Assembly (NCBI GenBank): GCA_031772625.1 | Contig: CM062818.1 | Coordinates: 210,173,742 to 210,237,741, forward strand | Origin: Pinus tabuliformis | Lineage: Eukaryota > Streptophyta > Pinopsida > Pinales > Pinaceae | DNA length: 64,000 nucleotides | Direction: 5' to 3' | In this document: positions 47,881 through 60,247 of the stretch, piece by piece | Numbering within the stretch: the first letter of the stretch is position 1 | How the letters are laid out: each line of letters opens with the position of its first letter | Notes under the pieces: model-generated | What the model was told of the DNA's origin: nothing | Databases searched by the model: none | Seen by the model: the letters and a program-made list of their open reading frames with translations, nothing else | Position numbers and translations under genes: made by a program

Positions 47881-50800
47881 TAACCCTCCCCCTTCATGGA
47901 AACCATCCTCGATGTTCAATCACACCTATACCTCAAAGAAACAATTGAAAGGAAAATATACTTCCCATGGAGCTTTATAACTTACCTTGTTGTAGTATTT
48001 ACAATGATCACCTTGCTGAGAATCAAAACAACATGACAACATAACATCATGACAACTATAATGACATGAAACCTATACCACCTATTGGAGCTTTATAAGA
48101 TAGCTCATGGTGGTATTTACATCCATATACATATGTACATATATCAAACATCACCAAAACAAGTACCAAAAGCATATACCAAACATCATACCAAAACTGC
48201 TTTGCCTCAATTGAAAAACAATGAAGGATACATAACCCACATATGATTCACCATCTCCCATGTAGCTTCATTGGGCAGAAGGTGCTTCTGCTACACTTTA
48301 ACCTGCTCAATTTCTCAGTTCTAAAGCAAGAGAAACTTTTCCTACAATATACACTAAGGCTCGAGCTGAAATTACCGATTTGGGTCCACCTACAATACAA
48401 ACCATTCAATCACATGATCAACATATTTAGCATAATTCCTAAGAAATGACACATGGAAAACATCATGGAACTTTACTATTGGAGGTAGTGCAAGTCGATA
48501 GGCTACTAGTGTGATCCTCTCAATAATATTGAACGATCCATGAAATCGAGGTAGCAACTTGGAACATGACCCAATACTTAAGGAGCTCTTCTTTGGTTTG
48601 ATGCACAAACACTCCTATTCCCTGACCTGAAACTCCTTCAACAACTTGTTCTGATCTGCATAGATTTTCTAACTATCTTGTGCTTCTTTCAAATTCCTCT
48701 TGATTACCTACATTTCATGTTCAGTCCAATCAACACCCTATTCACCAGATCACTCGAACTGATGGTAGTATTACAACTTCCCCCTATACAATACCTCAAA
48801 AAGACTCATCCTCAAGGATTCCTGATACCCATTGTTATATGAAAACTCTACCAGTGGAAGGCATTCTTCCCACTTCCGCTATCAATGCATTACATACATA
48901 TTCAACATGTCCTCCAATATCTTGTTAACACTCTCATTTTGTTCATCTATCTATGAATGATAAGTTGTACTAGATGCCAAATGTGTGCCCAAACCTGCAA
49001 ACAAGTCCTTCGAAAACTTGGAAGTGAACTTTGCATCCCTATTTTCCAAAATCTTCTTTGGAACACCATGGAACCTAACCACATCTCTAATGAATACTTT
49101 TACTACATCGCTAGTGGATAATGTAGACTTCACTCGAATGAAGTGTGAAACCTTTGTCAACCTATCCACATCAACTATGATGGAATCATGTTATCTCACC
49201 ATCCTCGACAACCCTATGATAAATTCCATGGAAATGAGCTCCCATTTCCATTATGGAATCACAATTAGCTGTAGCAGTCCACTTGGGTGCTTACATTCTT
49301 CCTTCACATGCCAACAATCCAAACACCTAGCCATAAACTCTGCTACATCCTTCTCCAGATTTGGTCAATGATAGAATTTCTTCACTTTTGTGACTGTCTT
49401 TTGATAACCTAGGTGACCTAAATATGGTTTCACATGAAACTCCCTCAAGGTCACCTTCTTGATCTCACTATTGTCTAGAACATATATTCTATCTCTAAAC
49501 TTGGCCAATCCATCCGTTGTAAGACAATAATACACATCATGTGCACCTGCACCTGTACATGTACTTATACCACTACTTATACCACTACTTGTACCTATAC
49601 TTTTACTACTACCTATACCTATACTCTATTGTAACCTATGCACAATCTCCATATAACTAACATCCTGCTGACTTTCATACAAGATCCTATCGTGTAGATC
49701 TGTCCCATATGAAATCATAGTTATTATATGATTTACCTATATCTTCCTGCTAAGAGCATCTACGACCCTATTCTCCTTTCCTTTGATGTATCTGATCTCA
49801 ATATCAAACTCATTGATCATGGCCAACCATCTAGCTTACCTGGCATTCATATTCGGTTGGTCAAAAAAGTATCTCAACCCAATGTGATCACTCATCCATA
49901 CAAACCTCCTACCAAGAAGATAGTGCCTCCAAAACTTCAATGCATGAATGATTTCTGCCAACTCAAGATCATGTGTCGGATAGTTTTTCTCATGCTCATT
50001 CAGTTTTCGTGAATCATATCAAACTATCTATCCTTCCTGCATTGTCCACCAAGTCCCTCTTGCAAGCATCTATACATACTACAAATTATTTGTCCGGATA
50101 TGCGATATTTAACACTAAAGTATGTGTCAACAATTGCTTGAGCTTCTCAAAACTAGCCTCACAGTCCTCTATCCTTTCAAACTTCTTACCTTTGCTTTGA
50201 AACAATGTAATAGGATAAGAAATGTGTCAGAATTTCCTGATGAACTTCATGTAATAACCTGCCAATCCCATGAAGGATCTCACCTCATCCACATTCCTAG
50301 GAGCTGCCCACTCCATGACAACTCTTACCTTTCCCAGATCCACTGCTATGCCCTCCTTAGAGACAACAAGTCCCAAGTAATGTACCTCAGTCTGAAAGAA
50401 ACTAAACTTGTTGAGCTTAGCATACAAATGATTCTCTCTCAACAACCTCAACATTGCTGCCAAATGCTCGACGTTCTCTTCCTCATTTTTAGAATATACC
50501 AATATTTCATCAATGAACACAATAACAAACTTGTCCAAATAAGGACAAAACACACTATTCATCAAACATATAAAGGTAGCTGGAGCATTATTCAAATCGA
50601 ATGGAACTACAACAAAATCATAATTGCCATACTTGGTCTGGAAAGTTTTCTTGTAAACGTCTTCCTCTTTAATGCGTAGTTGATGATATCTGGATCTCAG
50701 ATCAATCTTGAAGAACACTGCTACTCCCTTCATCTGTTTAAACAAATCATCAATCCTCGGTAACAAATATCTGTTCTTGATGGTCACTTTGTTCAACTAC

Positions 50801-51255
50801 CTGTATTCAATGCATAATATGAGAGTACCATTCGTCTTCTTCACAAACAATACTGATGTGCCCCAAGGTGATACACTTGCCCTAATGTATCACTTGTCAA
50901 GCATCTCTTTCAATTGTAACTTTAACTCTACCAACTCAGGTGTGCTCATATTGTAAGGTGCTTTTGATGCTGGAGCTTCCCCTGGAACTAAATCAATAGA
51001 AAAGTCTTCTTCCTTGTGAGGTGGAAAATCTAAAATCCCAATAGGAAATACATCTTGAGACTACTATAGAACTAGGTACCTGCTAAAAAATTCTACATCC
51101 TCAACTTCCTTACCTTTGTCACTAGAAATATGCACTACAAATAACACACACCCTTTCCTATGACTACACTTGAACTGCATAGCTATCACCATCCTAATTG
51201 ATGTGGCTTTCTTATTTCCACGTAAGACTCTTCGTAACGTCATAATTTCTAACAT

Positions 51256-52166
51256 CTAAGAATGGAAATTTCAACACCATAACATCAAGATTTCTAACAT
51301 CTAAGCATGACAATTTTGACATTGTAACGTCACATGTTGTAACATCTGAACATCACAATTCTTGAAGTCTAATTGTTGCAATTTCGATGCCTTAATGTGA
51401 TGATAATGCTCATAGAAATAACGATGCCAATAATTGTGATAGAAAATTCCATCAAAATTTTGACGATCAAGGAGATGTAAAAAATATGATGGTTAAATGT
51501 TCAACATTTGGTGAAAGATTTTTTTTTGTCGTTATAGATACGAATTCTCATCGCAAGATGAAAAAAGAGTCATCACCATTTAGTGCTATATGTAGTAGTG
51601 GTTGTCTATTACTGATAATAATTTAAGCATAACCAAATTTTGGGGAGTAATAACCCCAAGGAGAATGAACCCGGCATAGATTGTCTTCCTCATCCTCATT
51701 TTTATGAACATGAACCAAATTGAGAGCTAGAGTATAGTCTTGCCAATGCCCATGGAACTCTAGAAGAACATTAAATTGTTGCAATTAACACCAAAAATTT
51801 AGACCATTTATCAATTTGTTTGTCTCATCCTTATGCAGTGGTCATGTTAATCTTATTTGTATTATTCCAATTTTATTGGATGTCTCTCAAGAGACAATTG
51901 CATATAAAATCATAAAAAATCACAAAAAGAAAAAACATAAAGAACAAAAAAAAAAAATAAGAAGAAAAAACCTATATCAAATGGAAAAATATATTTTTAA
52001 ATAAATTTTTAAATGTAGATATTAAATCTTTATTTAAAAGAAAATAAATAAAAATATAAAAAAAATTGAAAATCACTTTTAAAACAATTTAAAAAAAAAA
52101 TAAAAAACAAATTTTAGTAAACAAATTAAATAAAAAATATCTTAAATAAATAGTTTATATGAAATT
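51256..52166. other. Intergenic, no gene recognised
   Basis: At the left, diverged repeats of TTCTAACATCTAAG(A/C)ATG recur at about 51246, 51290 and 51336. From about 51900 the sequence is very A-rich. No gene is seen. Confidence 0.45.
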
Positions 52167-53448
52167 ATTTTTGAAGATTCTTTGGCGAAAATCACATAGA
52201 GATACTTTTGTTGACGCGTTTCGAACCAACCAATGTGGTTCATCATTAGGACAAGTTGAATGAGCAGATCTCGCTTTGCACATTAAATAGACAGTGCACA
52301 ATATCCCATGACCTAATTTTATATCCCATGACCTAATTTTGCAGACAAGGTAACGACTAAAATGACAACAGCTAGGTTTGATCGGGAAACGGCTAGTATG
52401 ACTTTGATAAGGGGTAAAAACTTTATTTATTTAAATACGTTAATACGGTTATAGTGGACCATTATAAATATATATATTATTAATATATTATCATAAATTA
52501 AATTATTTTCAAAAATTTTAAAAATAGAGTGATCTATAAATAGTTAATTAAATTTTAATACAAGTTAAAGGAATTAAAATAAAATTAATTTTATATTCAT
52601 AGTCAAAGAATTTTTAGAATTATAAGTGTTAGAAAATTATTAGAAACTAATTAATAATCTATTTAAATAGTATATTAGTTTTAAATAATTATAAAATATA
52701 TTAATTTAAATTAATTTCATAAATTAATTATAAAATAAATTAAGTTTAAATTAATCATCAAAGAGTTTTTTATATGTTAGAAAAATATTTTAATAACTTT
52801 TTATAAATTAAAATACAATTAATTTTATATTCATAGTCAAAGGTTTTTTTTTAAATATTACAATATTAGAAATTAATTAATAATCAATTCACATAGTATA
52901 TTAATTAATTATAAAATAGGTTAATTTTAATTTAATTTTAAATTATAAAATAAATTAAGTTTAAATTAATTGTCAAAGAGTTTTTAAATGAGTAAAATAC
53001 TAGAGAATTCAAGTGCTATAAAAATATTACCATATTAAAAATTAATTAAAAGCTTATTGAAGGGATGGGGAGAAAATGAAGAGAACTACTAGGAGGAGAG
53101 GGCTCGGACCTAGCAACTACTTATCATCCAGCCATCCTCTCTATTGAGATTGTTCGGCCTTTTTCAATCTCAAGGGATTACCTAAAACTTTCGATGATGG
53201 AATTGCGACACTCTAGCAATCACACTAGCTTCCTCAATGTAGACATGATGATTGGTTTTCTCCACATGCTCTACTAAAGTAGAAGACTTGGTTCTCATAT
53301 GCTTAAGGTCAGCTGCGTGCTCACTAATCCTTCAATTAATGGAGCGACCATTCTCATCAATATATGGGGTCCCACAAGAACAAGGAATAATATAGACCCC
53401 TTTCATGTCCTTGGGGTCAATAGGATCCTTCACAGATCTGAGGGACTT
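52167..53448 (-). mobile_element. Penelope-like element 3' end, left arm of palindrome
   Basis: The reverse complement matches 53470-53665 joined with 60253-61494. On the minus strand it encodes the GIY-YIG endonuclease end (about 53210-53448) and then a 3' region of about 1 kb that is very AT-rich, ending in ATTTTTGAAGATTC near 52170. A 22-bp tandem duplication (ATCCCATGACCTAATTTT) at about 52308-52345 is absent in the other arm. No reverse transcriptase is present, so it is 5'-truncated. Confidence 0.82.
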
Positions 53449-53665
53449 GGGTCAATAGGATCCATTCGTAAGTCCCTCAGATCTATGAAGGATCCTATTG
53501 ACCCCAAAGACATGAAAAGGATTTATATTATTCCTTGTTCTTGTGGGACCCCCTATATTGGTGAGACTGGTTGCTCCATTAATCAAAGGATTAGTGAGCA
53601 TGCAACTGACTTTAGGCATATGAGAACCAAGTCTTCCGCTTTCGTAGAGCATGTGGAGAAAACCA

Positions 53666-55237
53666 TGTTGGAAATAATACTGAGAGGGGGGGTGAATCAG
53701 TATTATCAGATCAGATAAAACTTTTTCAATTTCATACTCAGAAACATATACGCTACTTCAGTTAAGTGAACCAGCGTGTACATGCTACTGTGTCTAAAGC
53801 AACCAACGTATAACCAGAAATCTTATGATTCAGTTAGCTTATCTTCAGTAAATGCATTAGGACATTATTAACCATATTAATAGTAAACAGGTGCAGTATA
53901 ACAGAACAGATCGTCACACAAAAGCCACACACATGACCACCATGATATAAGGTGGAAACCCAATGTGGGTGAAAACCACCTGTTGCAATTTGTTTCTATC
54001 TTCCTTTAATAAGAAACTTCTTTTACAATGTACTGGTGCAGTCCTTTACGAGCACGCAGGCTATAACCTGCAGAGGGCTACAACCCTCTTAGCTCTTGTA
54101 CTAGCCGATCCATTTACTAGTACGTAGGTGCCTACCTACAGAATGCTCCAACTTTTACTCGTTCTCCAGCTGATCCTCGAAGGGAGCTACAACCCCCTGG
54201 CTCTTGTACTGGCTAATATGTTTACCAGTACGTAGGCGCCAGCCTACTGAATTCTACGATCTTCCCGGGACCACGTTTCATACATTTTCATACTGGATCC
54301 ATAAAACAACCTACATCATCAATCTCTGAATCACCCAATACTGAATCACTGAAACCCTGTCAACAACATAGACAACATAACAATAACCAGATCCAACTTC
54401 ATCTTCAAATATCATAGTTCACATTGTATACGCTACTTGGACAAACCCAACCTGCGTGTATACGCTCTTTTGCCAAAGACAACCTGCGTACAGATCTGCG
54501 AATCCTAACTTAAAATTTCGCAGCTATATCAGACATCAAAACATACCTAGATCATAACAATAAACATGTGTCAATAGATCTAGTCTATCCACAGTCAAAC
54601 CATATGAAGATAATCATTCCAAGCCTTGAGATCCCGTTCCATAGTTCATCATCCTCCACATGAGTGAAACCATGGTTCATATCACCAACCCATAACCAGC
54701 ATTTGGATCTCACACTTCATCATATATTCATTGCACACTTTTCACCTTTGGCCTAATGACCTTCTCCTTATATAGGTTTAGGCCTTTCATAATACCACGG
54801 TCCAAAACCATAGTAAAACAATACCATCAACTCAATACTAGGGATCAACACTTCTGTCGAGATACTTTGGTCCAAAAACATAGGCTCAAGTACCGACGAC
54901 TAACTACCACGGACCAAAAGTAAGCTTTCTGACATGTACGCGCTTTTCCATGCAGGAAACTGCGTGTATACCCTACTTGGTATATAGCGAACCTGCGTAT
55001 ACGCGACTTGGTATATAGTGAACCTGCTTGTATACGCGACTTGGTATATAGCGAACCTACGTATACGCGACTTGGTATATAGTGTACCTGCTTGTATACG
55101 CGACTTGGTATATAGTGAACCTGCATATATATATTTTCTCTTCTGATCATCAATTCCTTGCTGCTATCCTTCTGCACTATGATTTGTCAATAGTGTGATT
55201 TGCCATCAAGGACAACACTTGTCTCATAATGCCAACA
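53666..55237 (-). repeat. 3' LTR of the pol-less element
   Basis: 1572 bp. It contains a short minisatellite at about 54975-55130, with unit CGCGACTTGGTATATAG and G(C/T)GAACCTGC in four to five copies of about 30 bp. Confidence 0.95.
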
Positions 55238-57126
55238 ATCTCCCCCTTTGGACTTGATGGCAAAGCTAACTTGTCACACTTAGAACTTGATCTTCTTATT
55301 CCTTTGAGCTGTCCTGCATCCCATGCATTTAGTCACATCTGTAGATTGATCTAGTTATATGTAATTGAGATGTTCTTCTATGAGAGGGTTGCCATCAAGT
55401 ACAACACATGCATCATAATGCCAATAATCTCCCCCTTTGGACTTGATGGCAACAACACCAAATCACTCTCCCCCTTTGACATCAAGGGCAAAGGGTGGAC
55501 CAAGATATTCTCTTTCCTTGATAAACATTTTCCTGTCCATACTCCCCCTGAGTACCTGCTGAAATCTCTAAATGTGCTCCCCCTTTGTATATGCCAAAGT
55601 GTACCAATATGTCCATGCTCCCCCTGAGTACATGCCAAGTCTCTGTACTGTTGAAGTGTGTTGTTCATGCTCTTCGTCACTGAAGGCAAGATCTGCAAAA
55701 GGATGTTCTTCAAGAAGAACCATGACTTATACATTATAAGAGACCTTCCTATCACCAAAAGACTCAATACATACATCCATCACCCAACCAAGTGGGGATC
55801 ATCCACCAAACCAAGTGGGTATACATCAGAAATTTACATACGACAACCAATCACATCTATCATCACAGGCATAGTGGGGAAACCAAAATAGGTCGTTACA
55901 TGACCTTGATAAAATAATATACATGACATAGAGACGAAATATCAAGACTTATGCAAAGGAGCATCTTAGAATCACTGTATATATCAGCAACCATGTTCTC
56001 CTTCTATTCTCCCTCTGCCTTTGTTTCACCTGAAACCAACAACAATTGTGAACCAAAAGCTTCTAAGATAATGCCAACAATGCATCATTGGAAGATTATC
56101 TTCTCCCCCTAAACGTGTGCCAGATGATCTCTGTCATACCTATATCAGACTCTCTGCAACCAACATCTGTCCCTGCTGATTTCCTTCAAAACTCCATATA
56201 CGCATCTGCATCCACATAAACAAGCATATATACGCGGATAGGCCTTATGAAACTTGCGTACAACTATTTCCATATCAGCAACCTGTAAATGTCCTGCAAC
56301 AAGGTATGTCTGAACATAGATGTCAACTCCTCCTTTTAAGCATCATCATGAAATCATTCACATTATATGTGAAACCACCATAGCCATTTCATCAAACATC
56401 AAGGTCTACATGATCCAACTATCATCAACGTATGTAAGTATCAACCTATCATCATATAGATAAGAGCTCATCAAGCTCATCATCATCATCTCTACCAGCT
56501 TTGAGCAATCATTCATGTATCCAACACTATCATCAACATCAACAATCCTCATCCATAAGGGCACCAAGGACTGTAGGAATCTTGCTTCATAACAATATTA
56601 TATGTCAGCAGCATCAAGTAATGAAGATTGTGAGTTAAGCCTTGTACTGCTCCCTGTCCTTATGAGGATCATCATATATGCACCATCTAAGAACCAATCC
56701 ACTAATATGATCTGATCATCAAATATATATAACCCCAAGAAACATATGAGATCAACTTATAGCGACAACATATCATAAGCATCATCACCAAGGACTATCA
56801 ACCATAATGCCAACAATGCAATATTAAAGGCATATTCTCCCCCTCAACCTGTGCCATCTGTTTGCTGTTAGATCTGAACATGCATACATCAGTAGTAAGC
56901 ATCAAGACATCATCATCGTCAAGTTAGGATTAAAACACTTCTAGCATCTTACAAGTATCAAGACATTTCAATACATTCTCAGCAGACTGTAACTGTTAAC
57001 CAATAGAGCAGATACTGGATTGAATCATATCAGACCCCTTTTCTGAGCCTATCCCCATTTCTTTTCCACAGACTGACATATACACGACTTTGCAGTGTAT
57101 AACTCGCGTATATACACGACTTCAAT
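55238..57126 (-). other. Non-coding internal region with repeated purine-tract-like motifs
   Basis: The word CTCCCCCT (AGGGGGAG on the element's strand) recurs at about 55240, 55428, 55467, 55542, 55578, 55618, 56105 and 56850. At 55238 and 55426 it is followed by TTGGACTTGATGGC, as at the genuine tract next to the 3' LTR. No reading frame is recognised. Confidence 0.7.
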
Positions 57127-58635
57127 TTATGAAACTTGCGTATGAGTTTCAGGACACTGAAGTTTTACACCTTCAGCTCCCTCTGAGTTTATTATGTCTG
57201 TGTTGTGCTGAACCTGAGTATTTTGTGTTGTGCCACATCTTTCTGGCTGAACTTCCTTCTTCTTCCATATCTTCATGTGTGATGTTGTTTTCTCTTTTTG
57301 GTGAGATGTTCGTCCTTTGTTCCTGCATTCCTTTGCTATATGTCCAAGCTTGTTACATGCATAACATCTTACATGTTTCATATTCCTCCTGTAGCAATCA
57401 GCAGCTTTGTGACCAAACATATTGCAAGCAAAGCAATATCCATTAAAGTGCCTTGAATGTGGAGATCTTTCTGCATGATGGTCTTGAACTCTTCTTCTGC
57501 CACATCTGGCTGCAACATGTCCAATATTATGACATACATAACATTCAACATTATTCATAGGAGGAGTGAAAGATTTTCTTTCAAGAATTTCTTTCCTTGG
57601 ATGATGATGAGATTGACCTTTCATCTCCTTGTTGATCATTTTGGATATCTCTTTATAGTTCCTCGCCTCACCTTGTGAACTAGATTCACCTTCAACAGAT
57701 TCATGAAAACCAAGACCAGTCTTGATAATAGGAGACCTTTGACTACTAAGAAGATCATCCAAGGCTTTAGTACTATCTTGAAATCTCAACAGATTATCTT
57801 TTCCTTCTAATTTACCTTTCAAGATATTTACCTCAACTTGAAGTTGTTTCTCCTTTTCTAGACATTGCTTCTTCATGTCTTCTTCAGCTTTCCTTCCTTC
57901 TTCCAACTGATGCCTTAGTTTGAGAATCTCCTTTTCTTGCTCTTCATTCAGATCCTGCTGCATTTGATGAATTCTGAAGGCACATTCCAGTTTAGATTTT
58001 AAGTTGATATCTTCGTTTACCTGTTTTTCAATAGCTTGGAGTAGATCTTTATTCTGCTTCTTTGATTCTTCAATATCTTCCTTTAGCGAGCGAATCGTGG
58101 CTTCAAGACTTTCATAGTAACTGGATCTATCTCTGAGTTTCTTGATGGTTGTGCTTCTTTCATTGACTTCATCTCTTAATGATGTCACTTCACCCTACAA
58201 CTTTTGACATTGATTTTCCTTGTCCGTGAGTAACTTTCTTACCTTGTTTCCTTCCTCTGATTGAGCTTTTAGTTTGATAACTTCTTCTTTGAAAGCACAT
58301 TCACTTTTGTTAAATAGATCTTGTTGATCTTTAATTTTGTCTATAAGCCTTCTAAATACTGCCTCTATTTGATATCTTTCTTGTTCACCCATAAGAGCAA
58401 GTTCAGTAGTTTCACTATCACTTCCATCTCTTTCACACAGAAATATAGCTGGAACATCATAGGATAACACATTCATACCTGATAATGATTCTGAATCTGA
58501 TTCTGAATCTGAAGAGCTTCTTATACCTAATCCCCAACCGATTCTCCCACTGTCATAGTTCTTCTGAGATTTCTTCTTCTTCTTAGGTGCTTTCTTCTTA
58601 AGCTTCTTTCCCATAGTTCCACGGATCTCCTTCAA
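57127..58635 (-). pseudogene. gag-like gene with coiled coil and three zinc knuckles (fossil)
   Basis: The N-terminal part (58195-58635) is Lys-rich, then Ser/Asp-rich (SSSDSESDSESLSG), then helical. The larger part (57127-58188) is a long coiled coil (heptads rich in Leu, Glu and Lys) followed by three CCHC knuckles: CYVCHNIGHVAARC, CFACNMFGHKAADC and CYACNKLGHIAKEC. It lies next to the primer-binding site, as a gag gene would. No protease, reverse transcriptase or integrase follows; the remaining 1.9 kb to the 3' LTR is non-coding. About one break. The protein would bind RNA and pack it into particles supplied by an autonomous relative. Confidence 0.8.
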
Positions 58636-58675
58636 GCGATCAAGCTTCTACCAAAGGACCTGCTCTGATACCAAT

Positions 58676-60247
58676 TGTTGGAAATAATACTGAGAGGGGG
58701 GGTGAATCAGTATTATCAGATTAGATAAAACTTTTTCAATTTTATACTCAGAAACATATACGCTACTTCAGTTAAGTGAACCAGCGTGTACACGCTACTG
58801 TGTCTAAAGCAACCAACGTATAACCAGAAATCTTATGATTCAGTTAGCTTATCTTCAGTAAATGCATCAGGAAATTATTAACCATATTAATAGTAAACAG
58901 GTGCAGTGTAACAGAACATATCATCACACAAAAGCCACACACATGAACACCATGATATAAGGTGGAAACCCAATGTGGGTGAAAACCACCTGCTGCAATT
59001 TGTTTCTATCTTCCTTTAATAAGAAACTTCTTTTACAATGTACTGGTGCAGTCCTTTACCAGCACGCAGGCTATAACATGCAGAGGGCTACAACCCTCTT
59101 AGCTCTTGTACTAGCCGATCCATTTACTAGTACATAGGTGCCTCCCTACAGAATGCTCCAACTTTTACTCGTTCTCCAGCTGCTCCTGGAAGGGAGCTAC
59201 AACCCCCTGGCTCTTGTACTGGCTGATATGTTTACCAGTACGTAGGCGCCAGCCTACTGAATTCTATGATCTTCCCGGGACCACGTTTCATACATTTTCA
59301 TACTGGATCCATAAAACAACCTGCATCATCAATCTTTGAATCACCCAATACCGAATCACTGAAACCCTGTCAACAACATAGACAACATAATAATAACCAA
59401 ATCCAACTTCATATTCAAATATCATACTTCACATTATATACGCTACTTGGACAAACCCAACCTGCGTGTATACGCTCTTTTTCCAAAGACAACCTGCGTA
59501 CAGATCTGCAAATCCTAACTTATAATTCCGCAGCTATATCAGACATCAAAACATACCTAGATCATAACAATAAACATGCGTCAATAGATCTAGTCTATCC
59601 ACAGTCAAACCATATGAAGATAATCATTCCAAGCCTTGAGATCTCGTTCCATAGTTCATCATCCTCCACATCAGTGAAACCATGGTTCATATCACCAACC
59701 CATAACCAGCATTTGGATCTCACACTTCATCAGATATTCATTGCACACTTTTCACCTTTGTCCTAATGATCTTCTCCTTATATAGGTTTAGGCCTTTCAT
59801 AATACCACGGTCCAAAACCATAGTAAAACAATACCATCAACTCAATACTAGGTATCAACACGTCTGTCGAGATACTTTGGTCCAAAAACATAGGCTCAAG
59901 TACCGAGGACTAACTACCACGGACCAAAAGTAAGCTTTCCGACATGTACGCGTTTTTCCGTGCAGGAAACTGCATGTATACCCTACTTGGTATATAGCGA
60001 ACCTGCGTATATGCGACTTGGTATATAGTGAACCTGCTTGTATACGCGACTTGGTATATAGCGAACCTACGTATACGCGACTTGGTATATAGTGAACCTG
60101 CTTGTATACGCGACTTGGTATATAGTGAACCTGCGTATATATATTTTCTCTTCTGATCATCAATTCCTTGCTGCTATCCTTCTGCACTATGATTTGTCAT
60201 TAGTGTGATTTGCCATCAAGGACAACACTTGTCTCATAATGCCAACA
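58676..60247 (-). repeat. 5' LTR of the pol-less element
   Basis: 1572 bp, about 97% identical by eye to 53666-55237, with the same number of minisatellite units (59985-60140). Confidence 0.95.

Larger units (their letters stand above)
45681..51255 (-). mobile_element. Ty3/gypsy LTR retrotransposon fossil (element 4)
   Basis: The 3' LTR is at 45681-47880. A purine tract (AAGGGGGAGGGTTA on the minus strand) abuts it at about 47881-47896. Rightwards lie the integrase C-terminal/chromodomain-like part (48390-48608, LLPRFHGSFNIIERI and FHDVFHVSFLR), integrase core (48951-49169), integrase zinc region (about 49370-49510), RNase H (about 49700-50150), reverse transcriptase (50227-50796, IFFKIDLRSRYHQL-like and FVIVFIDEILVYSKN), and the edge of the protease (51064-51255). 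Gag and the 5' LTR are not present to the right. Broken, with many interruptions. It is a relative of element 2. Confidence 0.88.
53666..60247 (-). mobile_element. Pol-less LTR retrotransposon with a gag-like gene
   Basis: LTRs at 53666-55237 and 58676-60247 are both 1572 bp, start TGTTGG and end CCAACA. The target duplication AACCA is perfect (53661-53665 and 60248-60252). The primer-binding site TGGTATCAGAGC (tRNA-iMet, minus strand) lies at about 58663-58674, and a purine tract (AAAGGGGGAGAT) abuts the 3' LTR at 55238. Coding capacity is gag-like only (57127-58635). By eye the LTRs differ at about 45-50 of 1572 positions (about 3%), so with slow conifer rates the insertion could be some 10-20 million years old. 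It is structurally complete as a non-autonomous element. The gag-like region has about one break. Confidence 0.93.

Noticed and set aside
54845-55177. Frame with repeated YIPSRVYKQVH-like units (and its twin at 59855-60187)
   Set aside because: It is the 30-bp LTR minisatellite read as protein, and is identical in kind in both LTRs.
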